A DNA stretch of 64,000 bases from Thalassotalea_E sp964620605 (GTDB lineage: Bacteria > Pseudomonadota > Gammaproteobacteria > Enterobacterales > Alteromonadaceae), in contig CAZUHQ010000002.1 in NCBI GenBank assembly GCA_964620605.1, positions 1 through 64,000 of the forward strand, read 5' to 3'. The notes under the pieces were generated by a model. That model saw only the letters and a program-made list of their open reading frames with translations. It ran no database searches and was not told the origin of the DNA. The position numbers and the translations under genes are program-made. Shown here in pieces: positions 52,251 to 61,343 of the stretch. The stretch's first letter is position 1. Every line of letters starts with the position of its first letter.

Positions 52251-52674
52251 CCTTGACCGAGCAGGTTTATCGCCAAAAACAGTTAAAGGCAGCGCCCTGG
52301 TGATTACTATTTTTATTATTGTTGTCATGACACTAATAGGTACCGCATTAGTGAAAACATTGAGCACCAGCGCAGAAACCGTTGTTTATGAAGTATTGGG
52401 CACCAGGGCATTGCAGGCGGCACAAACCGGTTTGCAACAACAATTACAAAGAATATTTCCTTTAAAGCCTGCAACTGGTGCCTGTATAGATATTTCTAAT
52501 GTTGATTTATCAGCGACTAGTGGATTAGAACATTGTAAGATTATAGAAGCTACTTGTGATGATAGTGTAGTAGTATCCGGAAATAAATATTATACCATTA
52601 CCAGTACCGGAGAATGTGAAGTGGCTGGCGTTTTTACCTCAAGAAGCGTGGAGGTGCAAGCGCGTGATTTATAA
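52240..52674 (+). CDS. mshP: MshP, MSHA biogenesis protein
   Basis: A 144-residue PilX-like protein with GSALVITIFIIVVMTLIGTALVKTLS near the N-terminus and TVVYEVLGTRALQAAQTGLQ, matching Vibrio MshP. It has a long hydrophobic helix but no processed pilin leader. The start may be ATG at 52240 or 52222; neither has a strong ribosome-binding site. It overlaps the end of mshO. Confidence 0.8.
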   Translation: MSHNLDRAGLSPKTVKGSALVITIFIIVVMTLIGTALVKTLSTSAETVVYEVLGTRALQAAQTGLQQQLQRIFPLKPATGACIDISNVDLSATSGLEHCKIIEATCDDSVVVSGNKYYTITSTGECEVAGVFTSRSVEVQARDL

Positions 52675-52773
52675 CTGTTTGTTTTTACAACACTGTTAGA
52701 TAATTTTACAGCTGTTTAATAACTTAACGTTGGAATGAATTTTAACCTGATAAAAAATAAGCTGTTTATTATG

Positions 52774-52790
52774 TTGGCTTGTTTTTTGCA
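52774..52790 (+). promoter_or_regulatory. Candidate sigma-54 promoter of the PEP-CTERM gene
   Basis: TTGGCTTGTTTTTTGCA fits the sigma-54 pattern YTGGCACG-N4-TTGCW at all but two positions, with GG (52776-52777) and GC (52788-52789) exactly 10 nt apart. Transcription would start near 52801, giving a ~40-nt leader. PEP-CTERM genes are known to be often controlled by RpoN with PrsK/PrsR. Confidence 0.65.
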
Positions 52791-52840
52791 TTGTTTTTGT
52801 CTGTGGTAGAGTTGTCTATTCATTAATATGAGGTTTTTTA

Positions 52841-53455
52841 ATGATTAAGTATGCAGTCAATGTTGTGTTAAGTGTTTGCTTGGTGTTGTCATCAGCCGTG
52901 CAGGCGAGTTTGATCACAGATTCTTCTCTTTTAACATCAGATCATTATGTCACTTATGAAAGTGATGAAGTCACCATAGATTTTGCTTGGGTGTCCCCTA
53001 TTAATGTTGAATTTTGGGGGGATCCCGATTTAGCTACTACTAACCAGTTGTTTGCACCTAGCTTACATAGTGGCTGGGAATATGCGAATGATGCAGATCT
53101 AGATATTTTATTGACAAACTTTTCTCTGGCTGATTTTACCAATACTGATGGCTCATATAAGCATGCGGTAGAGTTTTGGAACAGTGTTTTTAACGATATT
53201 GTGATACGTTTTACTTTAAATAGCATTGAATATGTAGATAAAAGTAACTTAGCTAATTATTCCAATGGTTTAGTTTCTAGTCACTGGGTTTCATCCGGGG
53301 AAAATGGCCAAGATGCTGCGGGCTCTCAATATGAAACCTTCTATGTGCGCAAAACGTTTAATAGCTCACCGACTCCCGTGAATGAACCAACCAGCTTGTT
53401 AATTCTCGCTTTAGCTTTGATGCTGTTATCACTGCGTACCCGTATCAATTATTAA
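52841..53455 (+). CDS. PEP-CTERM sorting-domain protein
   Basis: A 204-residue exported protein of unknown function: signal peptide (to about SAVQA), a beta-rich body (EVTIDFAWVSPINVEFWG, IRFTLNSIEYVD) and a C-terminal sorting tail made of VNEPTS, a hydrophobic stretch and a basic RTR end. NEP replaces PEP, a variant common in Alteromonadales. The tail is recognised by exosortase, which is not in this window. It lies between mshP and mshQ with its own sigma-54-type promoter and its own terminator, so it is an independent unit. Confidence 0.78.
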   Translation: MIKYAVNVVLSVCLVLSSAVQASLITDSSLLTSDHYVTYESDEVTIDFAWVSPINVEFWGDPDLATTNQLFAPSLHSGWEYANDADLDILLTNFSLADFTNTDGSYKHAVEFWNSVFNDIVIRFTLNSIEYVDKSNLANYSNGLVSSHWVSSGENGQDAAGSQYETFYVRKTFNSSPTPVNEPTSLLILALALMLLSLRTRINY

Positions 53456-53486
53456 TCAATCAAACTCCTTTTCGTTTCATGAAATT

Positions 53487-53513
53487 AAGCCTTGCAGGAT
53501 GCAGGGCTTTTTT
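53487..53513 (+). terminator. Intrinsic terminator after the PEP-CTERM gene
   Basis: A 10 bp stem from AAGCC (53487) to GGCTT (53509), with one G-T wobble and a GGA loop, is followed by a T run. It would also stop read-through from the pilin operon into mshQ. Confidence 0.88.
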
Positions 53514-53566
53514 ATTGGCCGTAAATTTCCCTGTTAACCCTGCCGGTTAATAGAATAAATTCAAGC

Positions 53567-53600
53567 CGTTACTTGTGAAAATAACGAGTAAAGAGTAACG
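53567..53600. promoter_or_regulatory. Inverted repeat upstream of mshQ
   Basis: CGTTACT (53567-53573) and AGTAACG (53594-53600) face each other just before a TATACT (53602-53607). It may mark an mshQ promoter or operator, needed because a terminator lies upstream. Evidence is weak. Confidence 0.3.
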
Positions 53601-53638
53601 TTATACTTAGTTGGTTATTGTGGTTACGGAACTCCTTG

Positions 53639-56600
53639 ATGCTATTTAGACTGGTCATCATATTTACTTTCTCTATTTTCTCGTTATCTACGGCCAGTGC
53701 CGCAGATTGTAGTGCGATATTTCCTGGGCCGACAACATTTGCTGCTAACGGTAGTGTCTCGATAAACGGTTCAAATACTTGTGACGGTGGCTCATGTTCG
53801 CCGGTCAATAGTTTTACTACACCTACGATTCCATATGCTTCGCCAAGTGGCGCATTCACGGCTACTTCCATTTCAGATGGTGTGTACCAGCACACTTCAT
53901 GGGGATTACCGAAAGAAAGTACCATAACTTTTAGTGGATCAGGCACCGCAGTAATATATATTAGCGGTAGCGCAATAATTCCAAAAGAAACCAACGTTAA
54001 TGTAGGTGGTAATGCGGCTAATGTTCTATTGATTGTCGCAGGTTCTTTGACTATTAATAAAGAATCTAATATTCATGCCCATATCTATGTCGGTGGTAGT
54101 ATTTCCGTGAATAAAGAGGCTGAGATCACCGGTTCTATTTCCGCAAATGGCTCCTTAGTGGTCGATAAAGAAGGGTCTTATTTTTATTCATCCGGTGATG
54201 CCGATCAACTTGATGGTCATGGTTTTTGTAACAATAGTACTTCTGAGCTGATACTACATCTTAATTTTGATGAAGGTAGTGGACAAACAGTCGCTGATGA
54301 TAGTGGCAATGGTCGAACTGCCACATTAGGTAATTCAGCGGGGGTTGATGGCCAAGATGCGACATTTCAGTGTGAAGCGAATAGCGGTTATTCGATGGCA
54401 TTTGAGCGAAGTGCAAATCAGCATTTAACAACCAACGCCTTTACTCCGCCACAAGATGGTGCAGTGTCATTTTGGTTACGAGTACCAGCTTCACCCACAT
54501 CAAGACAACGAATCTTTGGTTTTGGTGATGGCTGGGAAGCGCGCTGGGAAGCGGACGGTATTATTTATTGGGATATTAATAAAACCGGCTCTAACAACAG
54601 TGTCCGTACTGCATCGGCTGTGACTGAAACTGATACTTGGGTGCATTTTGTTTTTGTAACCAGTGTCACTAATGGCACTTGGGCGGTGTACAAAAATGGT
54701 GTATTGGAAAATAGCGGCAGCGAAAGCTTTAGCGCTCAATCAGCATCTTCCTTAACCGTTGGCGGTAGTACCTGGCGTTTAACCAGTGAGCATTTAGACG
54801 GTGAGCTGGAAGATTTTAGAATTTATTCCGGCGTGTTAACTCAAAGTGAAATTACTGCCCTGGCGACCAATCCTCCGCAGGCTTGTGCTGAGGTTGTTGC
54901 AAATTATCGTTTTGATGAATGTCAATATACTGGAGCAAGTAATGAGGTCATTGATCAATTAGGCAACTATCCAGCGAATAGTTTTAATAATGTTAATACT
55001 TTCGAGTCCGGAAAAATTCAACGGGCAGTTGAATTAACACATTACAGTCATCACCTTGAGACATCTATACCTATTAATGGTGACTTTAGCGTATCAACCT
55101 GGTTTAAAAAGCCAACAATCACCAGTGGTAGCCGTTACTACGTGTTAGGTGCAATGCAATCAGGTGGAGATTTGCTGTATTTAGACCGAAATAATAATTG
55201 GCGCTGGGGAGTGTATAATGCGTCTTCTGGCTCCGTTAATGGCACGTTCTCTTTTTCGTCATTAGATAATAACTGGCACCATATGGTGTTGGTATATAAA
55301 AATAATCAAACGCAGTTATATATTGACGATAATTTAGTTGATACCGTAAATAAAGCACCTACGGGCACTCTTAAGTATATTGGTACCTCATACGATAGTG
55401 TTGGTGGTAATAATGCTCAAGGATTTAGGGCGCCACTTGATGAATTTATTCTTTATGATGATGTGTTGACCGCAACACAAATTAGCAACCTTTATAATAA
55501 TCAAAATGCGGGAAATAACTATGATGGCAGTGTGCGTGATGCTGTTGTGTGTCCCCCATTAATCGATCATTATCAAATCATTCACGATGGTCAGGGGCTG
55601 ACTTGTGAAGCGGAAACCGTGACGATAAAGGCTTGTACCAGTGATATCGGTGAAGTATGTGTTGAGTCTTCACAAAGTATCGATATTGAGCTCAGTGCTT
55701 CTGGTAACTCCCACACCGTAACTAATAGTAAGAACTTTACTGGTAATGGAGCTATAGCGTTTAATTACACTGAAGCTGAACCGGTAACTTTGTCAATAAC
55801 TGATGCTTCTGTTTCTGCTGAACATGGTTTTATTTGTAACAATAATAATTCTGGTGATTGTCAGATGACTTTTGATGATGCCGGATTTATTTTTACTGGC
55901 ATTAATTCTGTTGAAGTTGCCGGTGAAGATAATAATGATGTAACAATTCAGGCGGTGAAAAAAGGGACTAATACACAAAGTTGTGTTCCACTATTTAATG
56001 AAGGTGGTGATAAAGCAATAGAGTTTGCTCTGGAAACGGTTTATCCAGATAACTTCGGTAGAGACTATACCATAGGCTCATCCGTTATTAATTTAAATAA
56101 TAACGGTAATGTCACTAACTATCAGGCGGTAACACTAAGTTTTGATAGCGATGCTAAGGCAAATTTACCGAACAATATCTATGATGACGCTGGGAATATT
56201 ACCTTACATGCCAGGTACACGGTTGCTGCAACGCCTGATAATCCTGCACTGACTATAACAGGCAATGAAAGTTTTTATGTCAGACCGTTCCAATTTAACA
56301 TTTACCCTAAACGTCCTATGGACGGCGGTGAGAATCAAGGTCAGCCGTTAATTGAAACCACAGCCGATGGTGATGTTCACCAAAAAGCTGGTCAGGCGTT
56401 TGACCTGAAAATCGAGGCGGTAAATAAAGATGGCGATATAACAACGAATTATCATGGTTATATTGCAGAACTTGCATTGCAGCGCACGGGCCCGGTTCCT
56501 GGAACAAACGGTACGTTAAAGTATGGCGGAGGTGTTGGGCAAAGTATGTTATCGTCGAGCAGTGCGGACAATTATATTTGGTGGTCGCCTGAGTTAATTT

Positions 56601-57772
56601 CATTCTCTAACGGTAGTTATCAATACACAGGGATGACCTATAGCGAAGTCGGTTTGCTCAATTTGACGATGCGCGAGTGGAACTTTAACAGTGATAAAGC
56701 GCAGGGCAGCAGTCCTATTGGACGTTTTACTCCAGATCATTTTGAGCAAACGGTGACTATCCAAGGCGGCATCGTTGCTAAGCATAATGGGCTTGTCAGT
56801 TGTACTATGAAGAACTGGGTATATAGTGGGCAGCAAACTGACAGTAAAGGTACTATCCGCTATGGGATAGAGCCCAAATTAACCATTACCGCAAAAAATG
56901 TTGCCGATGGCACCACAGAAAATTATATCGGTGACTTTGCCAAGTTAGAAGGAATAAAAGCAACACCTGCTGTTGCGGGAAATGAAATTACTCTTAGCAC
57001 ACCAAATACACTCCATGCGAATAGTTTAGCGGTAGGAGGCGATGTTTCTGTGGATGTAAGCCTTTTAGAAGATTTTATTGAAGGGGCTGCAACATTTACT
57101 TTATCTGGCGATAACCATTTTACCTATACCCGTAACAGCGATAGCAAGGTAGCTCCATTTTTCGCTGATTTTGAAATTCCCATCAGTACCATTAAAGACA
57201 GTGATGATGTTAGCGCCGCAGCTTTTGTGAACCCAAGGTTTTCTCAGGCAAATAGCAATAGTTTAACGGTGAAATTTGGCCGCTTAACTATTGACCATGC
57301 CTATGGCCCGGAAACCTCAGATTTACTTGTTGCCATGTTTACCCAGTATTGGGATGGCAGTGAGTTTGTCACTAATACCGATGATAGCTGTACTATTTCA
57401 CAGCTGTTGCCAAATGTGGATGATGCGAAAGTAACAACAGGTAATATTCGAACTGGCGGCTTAACCGAGTGGCAATACCGCTTGTTTGATACTAATGGTA
57501 TTGATGATGCGATTGGTACAGCTGATACTAAAGCATCGGTGAGTGGCAGTTTTAGTAGTGGTAAACTCGCTTTACCTACTGGCTTATTTAAGTTTTCTGC
57601 GCCAAATAAGCAGGGAACTCTGGAGTTTGAATATCAGGTGCCAACTTGGCTGCAATATGACTGGACAACTCAAGACGGCAGCTTTGATGAAAACCCAACC
57701 GCGACTCTTAGCTTTGGCTTGTTCCGCGGCAATGACCGTATTATTTATTGGCGTGAAGTGGGGAATAACTAA
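53639..57772 (+). CDS. mshQ: MshQ, large MSHA tip/adhesin-like protein
   Basis: Large exported protein (1377 residues from the ATG at 53639). After a signal peptide (LVIIFTFSIFSLSTASA) comes a beta-solenoid-like part (about 88-180) with five KE-centred repeats (LPKEST, IPKETN, INKESN, VNKEAE, VDKEGS), two LamG/concanavalin-like domains (about 200-415 and 418-630) and a long C-terminal DUF6701-like region (from about 780). This layout is that of MshQ, thought to sit at the pilus tip or surface and bind targets. A TTG at 53618 is in frame, but GGA 8 nt before the ATG at 53639 and the signal peptide favour the latter. Confidence 0.88.
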   Translation: MLFRLVIIFTFSIFSLSTASAADCSAIFPGPTTFAANGSVSINGSNTCDGGSCSPVNSFTTPTIPYASPSGAFTATSISDGVYQHTSWGLPKESTITFSGSGTAVIYISGSAIIPKETNVNVGGNAANVLLIVAGSLTINKESNIHAHIYVGGSISVNKEAEITGSISANGSLVVDKEGSYFYSSGDADQLDGHGFCNNSTSELILHLNFDEGSGQTVADDSGNGRTATLGNSAGVDGQDATFQCEANSGYSMAFERSANQHLTTNAFTPPQDGAVSFWLRVPASPTSRQRIFGFGDGWEARWEADGIIYWDINKTGSNNSVRTASAVTETDTWVHFVFVTSVTNGTWAVYKNGVLENSGSESFSAQSASSLTVGGSTWRLTSEHLDGELEDFRIYSGVLTQSEITALATNPPQACAEVVANYRFDECQYTGASNEVIDQLGNYPANSFNNVNTFESGKIQRAVELTHYSHHLETSIPINGDFSVSTWFKKPTITSGSRYYVLGAMQSGGDLLYLDRNNNWRWGVYNASSGSVNGTFSFSSLDNNWHHMVLVYKNNQTQLYIDDNLVDTVNKAPTGTLKYIGTSYDSVGGNNAQGFRAPLDEFILYDDVLTATQISNLYNNQNAGNNYDGSVRDAVVCPPLIDHYQIIHDGQGLTCEAETVTIKACTSDIGEVCVESSQSIDIELSASGNSHTVTNSKNFTGNGAIAFNYTEAEPVTLSITDASVSAEHGFICNNNNSGDCQMTFDDAGFIFTGINSVEVAGEDNNDVTIQAVKKGTNTQSCVPLFNEGGDKAIEFALETVYPDNFGRDYTIGSSVINLNNNGNVTNYQAVTLSFDSDAKANLPNNIYDDAGNITLHARYTVAATPDNPALTITGNESFYVRPFQFNIYPKRPMDGGENQGQPLIETTADGDVHQKAGQAFDLKIEAVNKDGDITTNYHGYIAELALQRTGPVPGTNGTLKYGGGVGQSMLSSSSADNYIWWSPELISFSNGSYQYTGMTYSEVGLLNLTMREWNFNSDKAQGSSPIGRFTPDHFEQTVTIQGGIVAKHNGLVSCTMKNWVYSGQQTDSKGTIRYGIEPKLTITAKNVADGTTENYIGDFAKLEGIKATPAVAGNEITLSTPNTLHANSLAVGGDVSVDVSLLEDFIEGAATFTLSGDNHFTYTRNSDSKVAPFFADFEIPISTIKDSDDVSAAAFVNPRFSQANSNSLTVKFGRLTIDHAYGPETSDLLVAMFTQYWDGSEFVTNTDDSCTISQLLPNVDDAKVTTGNIRTGGLTEWQYRLFDTNGIDDAIGTADTKASVSGSFSSGKLALPTGLFKFSAPNKQGTLEFEYQVPTWLQYDWTTQDGSFDENPTATLSFGLFRGNDRIIYWREVGNN

Positions 57773-57959
57773 CAAACCTTACCAGAAATGCTTAGCTTTT
57801 GCCGCTTTATGAAAAAAAATCACAAAAAACTGGTATTTTTTGCAAAAACAGGCATCACATCTTGTAAAGTCTGCGGTATGATTAGCGGCAATTACAAAAA
57901 TAATTTCATTACGCTGTAGCATTGTTGCTGTAGTGGAGTAGCAAGGACTTAGAGACCTT

Positions 57960-59003
57960 ATGTTTAAAAAATTACGAGGCATGTTTTCCAACGATCTTTC
58001 CATCGACTTAGGAACCGCCAACACCCTTATTTATGTCAAAGATCAAGGCATAGTGTTAGACGAACCCTCGGTAGTGGCTATTCGCCAGGACAGATCTGGT
58101 GGCTCAAAAAGTGTCGCGGCCGTAGGTGCAGCAGCCAAGCAAATGCTAGGTCGAACTCCTGGTAATATTGAAGCGATTCGCCCGATGAAAGACGGGGTTA
58201 TTGCTAACTTCTTCGTTACTGAAAAAATGTTGCAATACTTTATCAAACAAGTGCATAGCAATAACTTTTTACGTCCCAGTCCTCGTGTTTTGGTTTGTGT
58301 GCCTTGTGGCTCAACTCAGGTTGAACGCCGTGCGATTCGTGAATCCGCCCTTGGTGCCGGTGCCCGTGAAGTATATCTTATTGACGAGCCGATGGCGGCG
58401 GCAATCGGTGCCGGTATGCCGGTTTCTGAAGCAACCGGTTCCATGGTAGTCGATATTGGTGGTGGTACTACCGAAGTGGGTATTATCTCGTTAAACGGTG
58501 TGGTTTATTCGTCTTCAGTACGCATTGGTGGTGACAAGTTTGACGACGCCATTATTAATTATGTTCGTCGTAACTTTGGTAGTTTAATTGGTGAAGCGAC
58601 CGCTGAACGGATTAAACATGAAATTGGCTCTGCCTATCCAGGTGAAGAGTTAATTGAGATTGAAGTGCGTGGCCGTAACTTGGCAGAAGGGGTGCCGCGC
58701 AGCTTTACCTTAAACAGTAATGAAATTTTAGAGGCGCTGCAAGAGCCGTTAACCGGTATCGTTAGTGCGATTATGGTGGCGCTTGAGCAATCACCGCCTG
58801 AGCTGGCATCTGATATTTCCGAGCGTGGCATGGTATTAACTGGCGGTGGTGCCTTGTTAAAAGACCTGGATCGCTTATTGATGGAAGAAACCGGTATTCC
58901 GGTAGTGGTAGCAGATGATCCGCTCACTTGTGTGGCACGTGGCGGTGGTAAAGCGCTGGAAATGATAGATATGCATGGCGGCGACTTATTCGCTTACGAA
59001 TAA
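57960..59003 (+). CDS. mreB: MreB, actin-like cell-shape protein
   Basis: Bacterial actin (347 residues) that guides lateral wall synthesis in rod-shaped cells. The N-terminal amphipathic MFKKLRGMFSNDLSIDLGTANTLIYV, phosphate-1 and phosphate-2 loops (DIGGGTTEVG and GGGALLKDLD) and the connecting motifs are intact. The 187 bp before it show a TATGAT (57877-57882) as possible -10 but no convincing -35. In most relatives mreC follows at close distance; here 354 bp with two repeats lie between. Confidence 0.97.
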   Translation: MFKKLRGMFSNDLSIDLGTANTLIYVKDQGIVLDEPSVVAIRQDRSGGSKSVAAVGAAAKQMLGRTPGNIEAIRPMKDGVIANFFVTEKMLQYFIKQVHSNNFLRPSPRVLVCVPCGSTQVERRAIRESALGAGAREVYLIDEPMAAAIGAGMPVSEATGSMVVDIGGGTTEVGIISLNGVVYSSSVRIGGDKFDDAIINYVRRNFGSLIGEATAERIKHEIGSAYPGEELIEIEVRGRNLAEGVPRSFTLNSNEILEALQEPLTGIVSAIMVALEQSPPELASDISERGMVLTGGGALLKDLDRLLMEETGIPVVVADDPLTCVARGGGKALEMIDMHGGDLFAYE

Positions 59004-59011
59004 ATTTTCGT

Positions 59012-59120
59012 CATAAATAGCATTTATGCGGCATTGTCTGCGTTGCTCACCATAATCACTTATACATATAAGTTCATATGGTTCGCAACTTGACGGCTTT
59101 GCCTAAACACTATTTATTTA
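59012..59120. repeat. Large imperfect palindrome between mreB and mreC
   Basis: About 109 bp form one long imperfect inverted repeat centred near 59065/59066 (ACTTATA / TATAAGT). Arms pair stepwise outward through ACCAT/ATGGT, GTTGC/GCAAC, GTC/GAC and AATAG/CTATT. It resembles palindromic dispersed repeats seen in marine Gammaproteobacteria. No open reading frame lies in it. Confidence 0.65.
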
Positions 59121-59148
59121 GAAAATTAGTGTTTATTAATTTATTAAA

Positions 59149-59330
59149 AATATTGGCTATGTTCCTTTTAATTGTGGTTGTTAAGCTAATCCATTGATAA
59201 ATAAGGATGTTGCTATGGTGATAAAAACAAGCATCACCAGCAGGGATGCTGGTGTTGAGCTTCCATGGATGGATTTGTGCGTCTTGTTTGTTTACCTAGC
59301 AACAGTTATCGGGAACATAGCAAAAATATT
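59149..59330. repeat. MITE-like structured repeat, copy 2
   Basis: A ~182 bp relative of the element at 28625-28810. It starts and ends with AATATT; next to these are GGCTATGTTCC on the left and GGAACATAGC on the right, true terminal inverted repeats. The core GTTGCTA (59209) to TAGCAAC (59303) holds the hairpin CACCAGC...GCTGGTG (59235-59254) and the stem AAACAAG / CTTGTTT. It ends 27 bp before mreC. Confidence 0.75.
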
Positions 59331-59357
59331 AAATAACAAAGAGAACCCATATTCTCG

Positions 59358-60248
59358 ATGAATCCCATATTTAAACACGGATCTTCCCCACAGCACCGGC
59401 TAGTTCTGGTGCTGTTTTGTTCTGCGTTATTGATCTTTTTCGACCATAAAATGAATAGCTTTGAGTTTGTTCGCGGCTATTTGCAATCTATGGTCAGCCC
59501 GTTGCAGTATTTGGCAACCACGCCAAAAATGGCGCTCGACTGGGCGGTGGAAAACCTGGTAACTCGTCAGCGACTGATTGAAGAAAATCAAAAATATAAA
59601 ACCAATGAACTGGTTTATCATGAGCAGGCGATGCAGCTTGATATCATCAAACAAGAAAATGACAGGTTGCGTTCGTTATTGGCATCACCGCTGCGCACTG
59701 AAACTAAAAAGATGGTCGCGGAAATTTTATCTGTGGATAGCGATCCCTATTCGCATCAGGTGGTGATTAATCGCGGTGCTAATGATGGTGTGTTTGAAGG
59801 GCAAGCGGTGATCGACGATCAAGGCATTGTTGGGCAAATTTTACATGTCGGTACTATTTCCAGCCGGGTACTGTTGATCACCGATGTTAGCCATGCGCTG
59901 CCGGTGCGTATTAAGCGTAACGGTATAAGATTAATCGCCAACGGTACCGGCAATATTGACCGGCTCAGCCATAACCATGTACCGCATAGTACCGATGTAA
60001 GGGTTGGTGATTTGTTAGTGACTTCCGGGCTTGGCGGTAAATATCCGGAAGGTTATCCGGTGGCAAAAGTTTCTGCGGTTCGTCAGGATGAATCTCAGCC
60101 ATTTGCCCAGGTGCAAAGCGAGCCGGTTGCCAGGATTAACCGCTTGCGTTATTTGTTGTTATTGTGGCCGGAAAAACAACATAGTATTTTCTCTTCCAAA
60201 GATGATTTGGCAAAACAGCCGCATAAAGATGCCAGGGAGGCAAACTGA
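59358..60248 (+). CDS. mreC: MreC, rod-shape determining protein
   Basis: Bitopic inner-membrane protein (296 residues) that links MreB/MreD with the PBP2-RodA wall synthase. A transmembrane segment (about 14-30), a coiled coil (about 60-105) and the two periplasmic beta-barrels with NRGANDGVFEGQAVID and GDLLVTSGLGGKYPEGYPVA are visible. It overlaps mreD by one base. Separated from mreB by two repeat elements, so it may need its own promoter. Confidence 0.95.
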   Translation: MNPIFKHGSSPQHRLVLVLFCSALLIFFDHKMNSFEFVRGYLQSMVSPLQYLATTPKMALDWAVENLVTRQRLIEENQKYKTNELVYHEQAMQLDIIKQENDRLRSLLASPLRTETKKMVAEILSVDSDPYSHQVVINRGANDGVFEGQAVIDDQGIVGQILHVGTISSRVLLITDVSHALPVRIKRNGIRLIANGTGNIDRLSHNHVPHSTDVRVGDLLVTSGLGGKYPEGYPVAKVSAVRQDESQPFAQVQSEPVARINRLRYLLLLWPEKQHSIFSSKDDLAKQPHKDAREAN

Positions 60249-60727
60249 TGTTTGCTAAAAACGGCATAATTATTGTGTTTACCTTATTGATTGCGTTAAT
60301 GGCGAGCATAATGCCGCTGCCGATTGGCGCCGATGTTTTTCGTCCTGATTGGGTGCTGGTGGCGCTATTGTACTGGTGTTTGGCTTTACCTAATCGAGTA
60401 AACGTTGTCACTGCCTGGGTGATGGGATTTTTACTTGATGTATTATTAGGTTCAGTGCTTGGTGTGCATGCGGCGGCAATGGCGCTTGCTGTTTATATTA
60501 TTGCCGGTAATTATCAGAAAATCAGAAACTTTTCCGTATGGCAGCAGGCATTGATTGTTGGCGTACTTTCTGCGCTTTATCACTTGCTGGTGTTCTGGTT
60601 TCAGCGCTTTTTGCTCGATATTGTTTTTCTGCCTAGTTACTTATATCCAGTGCTGACTTCGATTATTTTATGGCCGTGGGCATTTCTGCTGCTACGTAAA
60701 ATTCGTCGACATTTTAAGATCAGTTAA
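60248..60727 (+). CDS. mreD: MreD, rod-shape determining protein
   Basis: Polytopic inner-membrane protein (159 residues, five to six hydrophobic segments) of the elongasome. PLPIGADVFRPDWVLVALLYW and FLLDVLLGSVLGVHAAAMAL are typical. One-base overlap with mreC and 1 bp before maf. Confidence 0.94.
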   Translation: MFAKNGIIIVFTLLIALMASIMPLPIGADVFRPDWVLVALLYWCLALPNRVNVVTAWVMGFLLDVLLGSVLGVHAAAMALAVYIIAGNYQKIRNFSVWQQALIVGVLSALYHLLVFWFQRFLLDIVFLPSYLYPVLTSIILWPWAFLLLRKIRRHFKIS

Positions 60728-60728
60728 T

Positions 60729-61343
60729 ATGTCCTCTCTTATCCTTGCTTCGCAATCCCCCCGTCGGCGTGAATTACTAACTCAGCTTGGTTACCCGTTT
60801 AGTTGCTGTCCGGCAGATATTGATGAAAGTGAATTGCCAGGGGAAACACCAAGCGCCTATGTTGAGCGTCTGGCGCGGCAAAAAGCCCAGTATATTGCGA
60901 ATAATCAATCAGATACTACAATTGTGTTAGGCTCTGATACTTGTGTGGTTTACCAAAACAAGATTCTAGGTAAGCCGGAAAATCAGCTGCAATGCCTGGA
61001 ATATTTATCTTTGCTTTCAGGCAATACTCATCAGGTGCTGACAGCGATAGCCGCTGTTCAGGGACAGTTAATCAAGTCTGAGGTAGTCTTAACCCAAGTG
61101 ACTTTTAAAATCTTAAGTGAACCGGAAATGATCAATTACTGGCACAGTGGTGAGCCGCAGGATAAAGCGGGTGCATATGGTATTCAGGGGCTGGGTGGGC
61201 AATTTGTCAGACAAATTAGCGGTAGTTATAGCGCTGTGGTTGGTCTGCCTTTATATCAAACCGCGCAGCTGTTGGCGGAATTTGGCTTGTTAACCGCGCT
61301 TCAATTACCGGTTAGTAACGACAGGAAATCTAATGAGTGGTGA
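60729..61343 (+). CDS. maf: Maf/YhdE-type nucleotide pyrophosphatase
   Basis: Maf-family nucleoside triphosphate pyrophosphatase (204 residues), of the dTTP/UTP-type by position and motif. LILASQSPRRRELLTQLGY (substrate loop), GSDTCV (catalytic Asp) and DKAGAYGIQGLGGQFV are conserved. Its end overlaps rng by 11 bp. Confidence 0.94.
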   Translation: MSSLILASQSPRRRELLTQLGYPFSCCPADIDESELPGETPSAYVERLARQKAQYIANNQSDTTIVLGSDTCVVYQNKILGKPENQLQCLEYLSLLSGNTHQVLTAIAAVQGQLIKSEVVLTQVTFKILSEPEMINYWHSGEPQDKAGAYGIQGLGGQFVRQISGSYSAVVGLPLYQTAQLLAEFGLLTALQLPVSNDRKSNEW

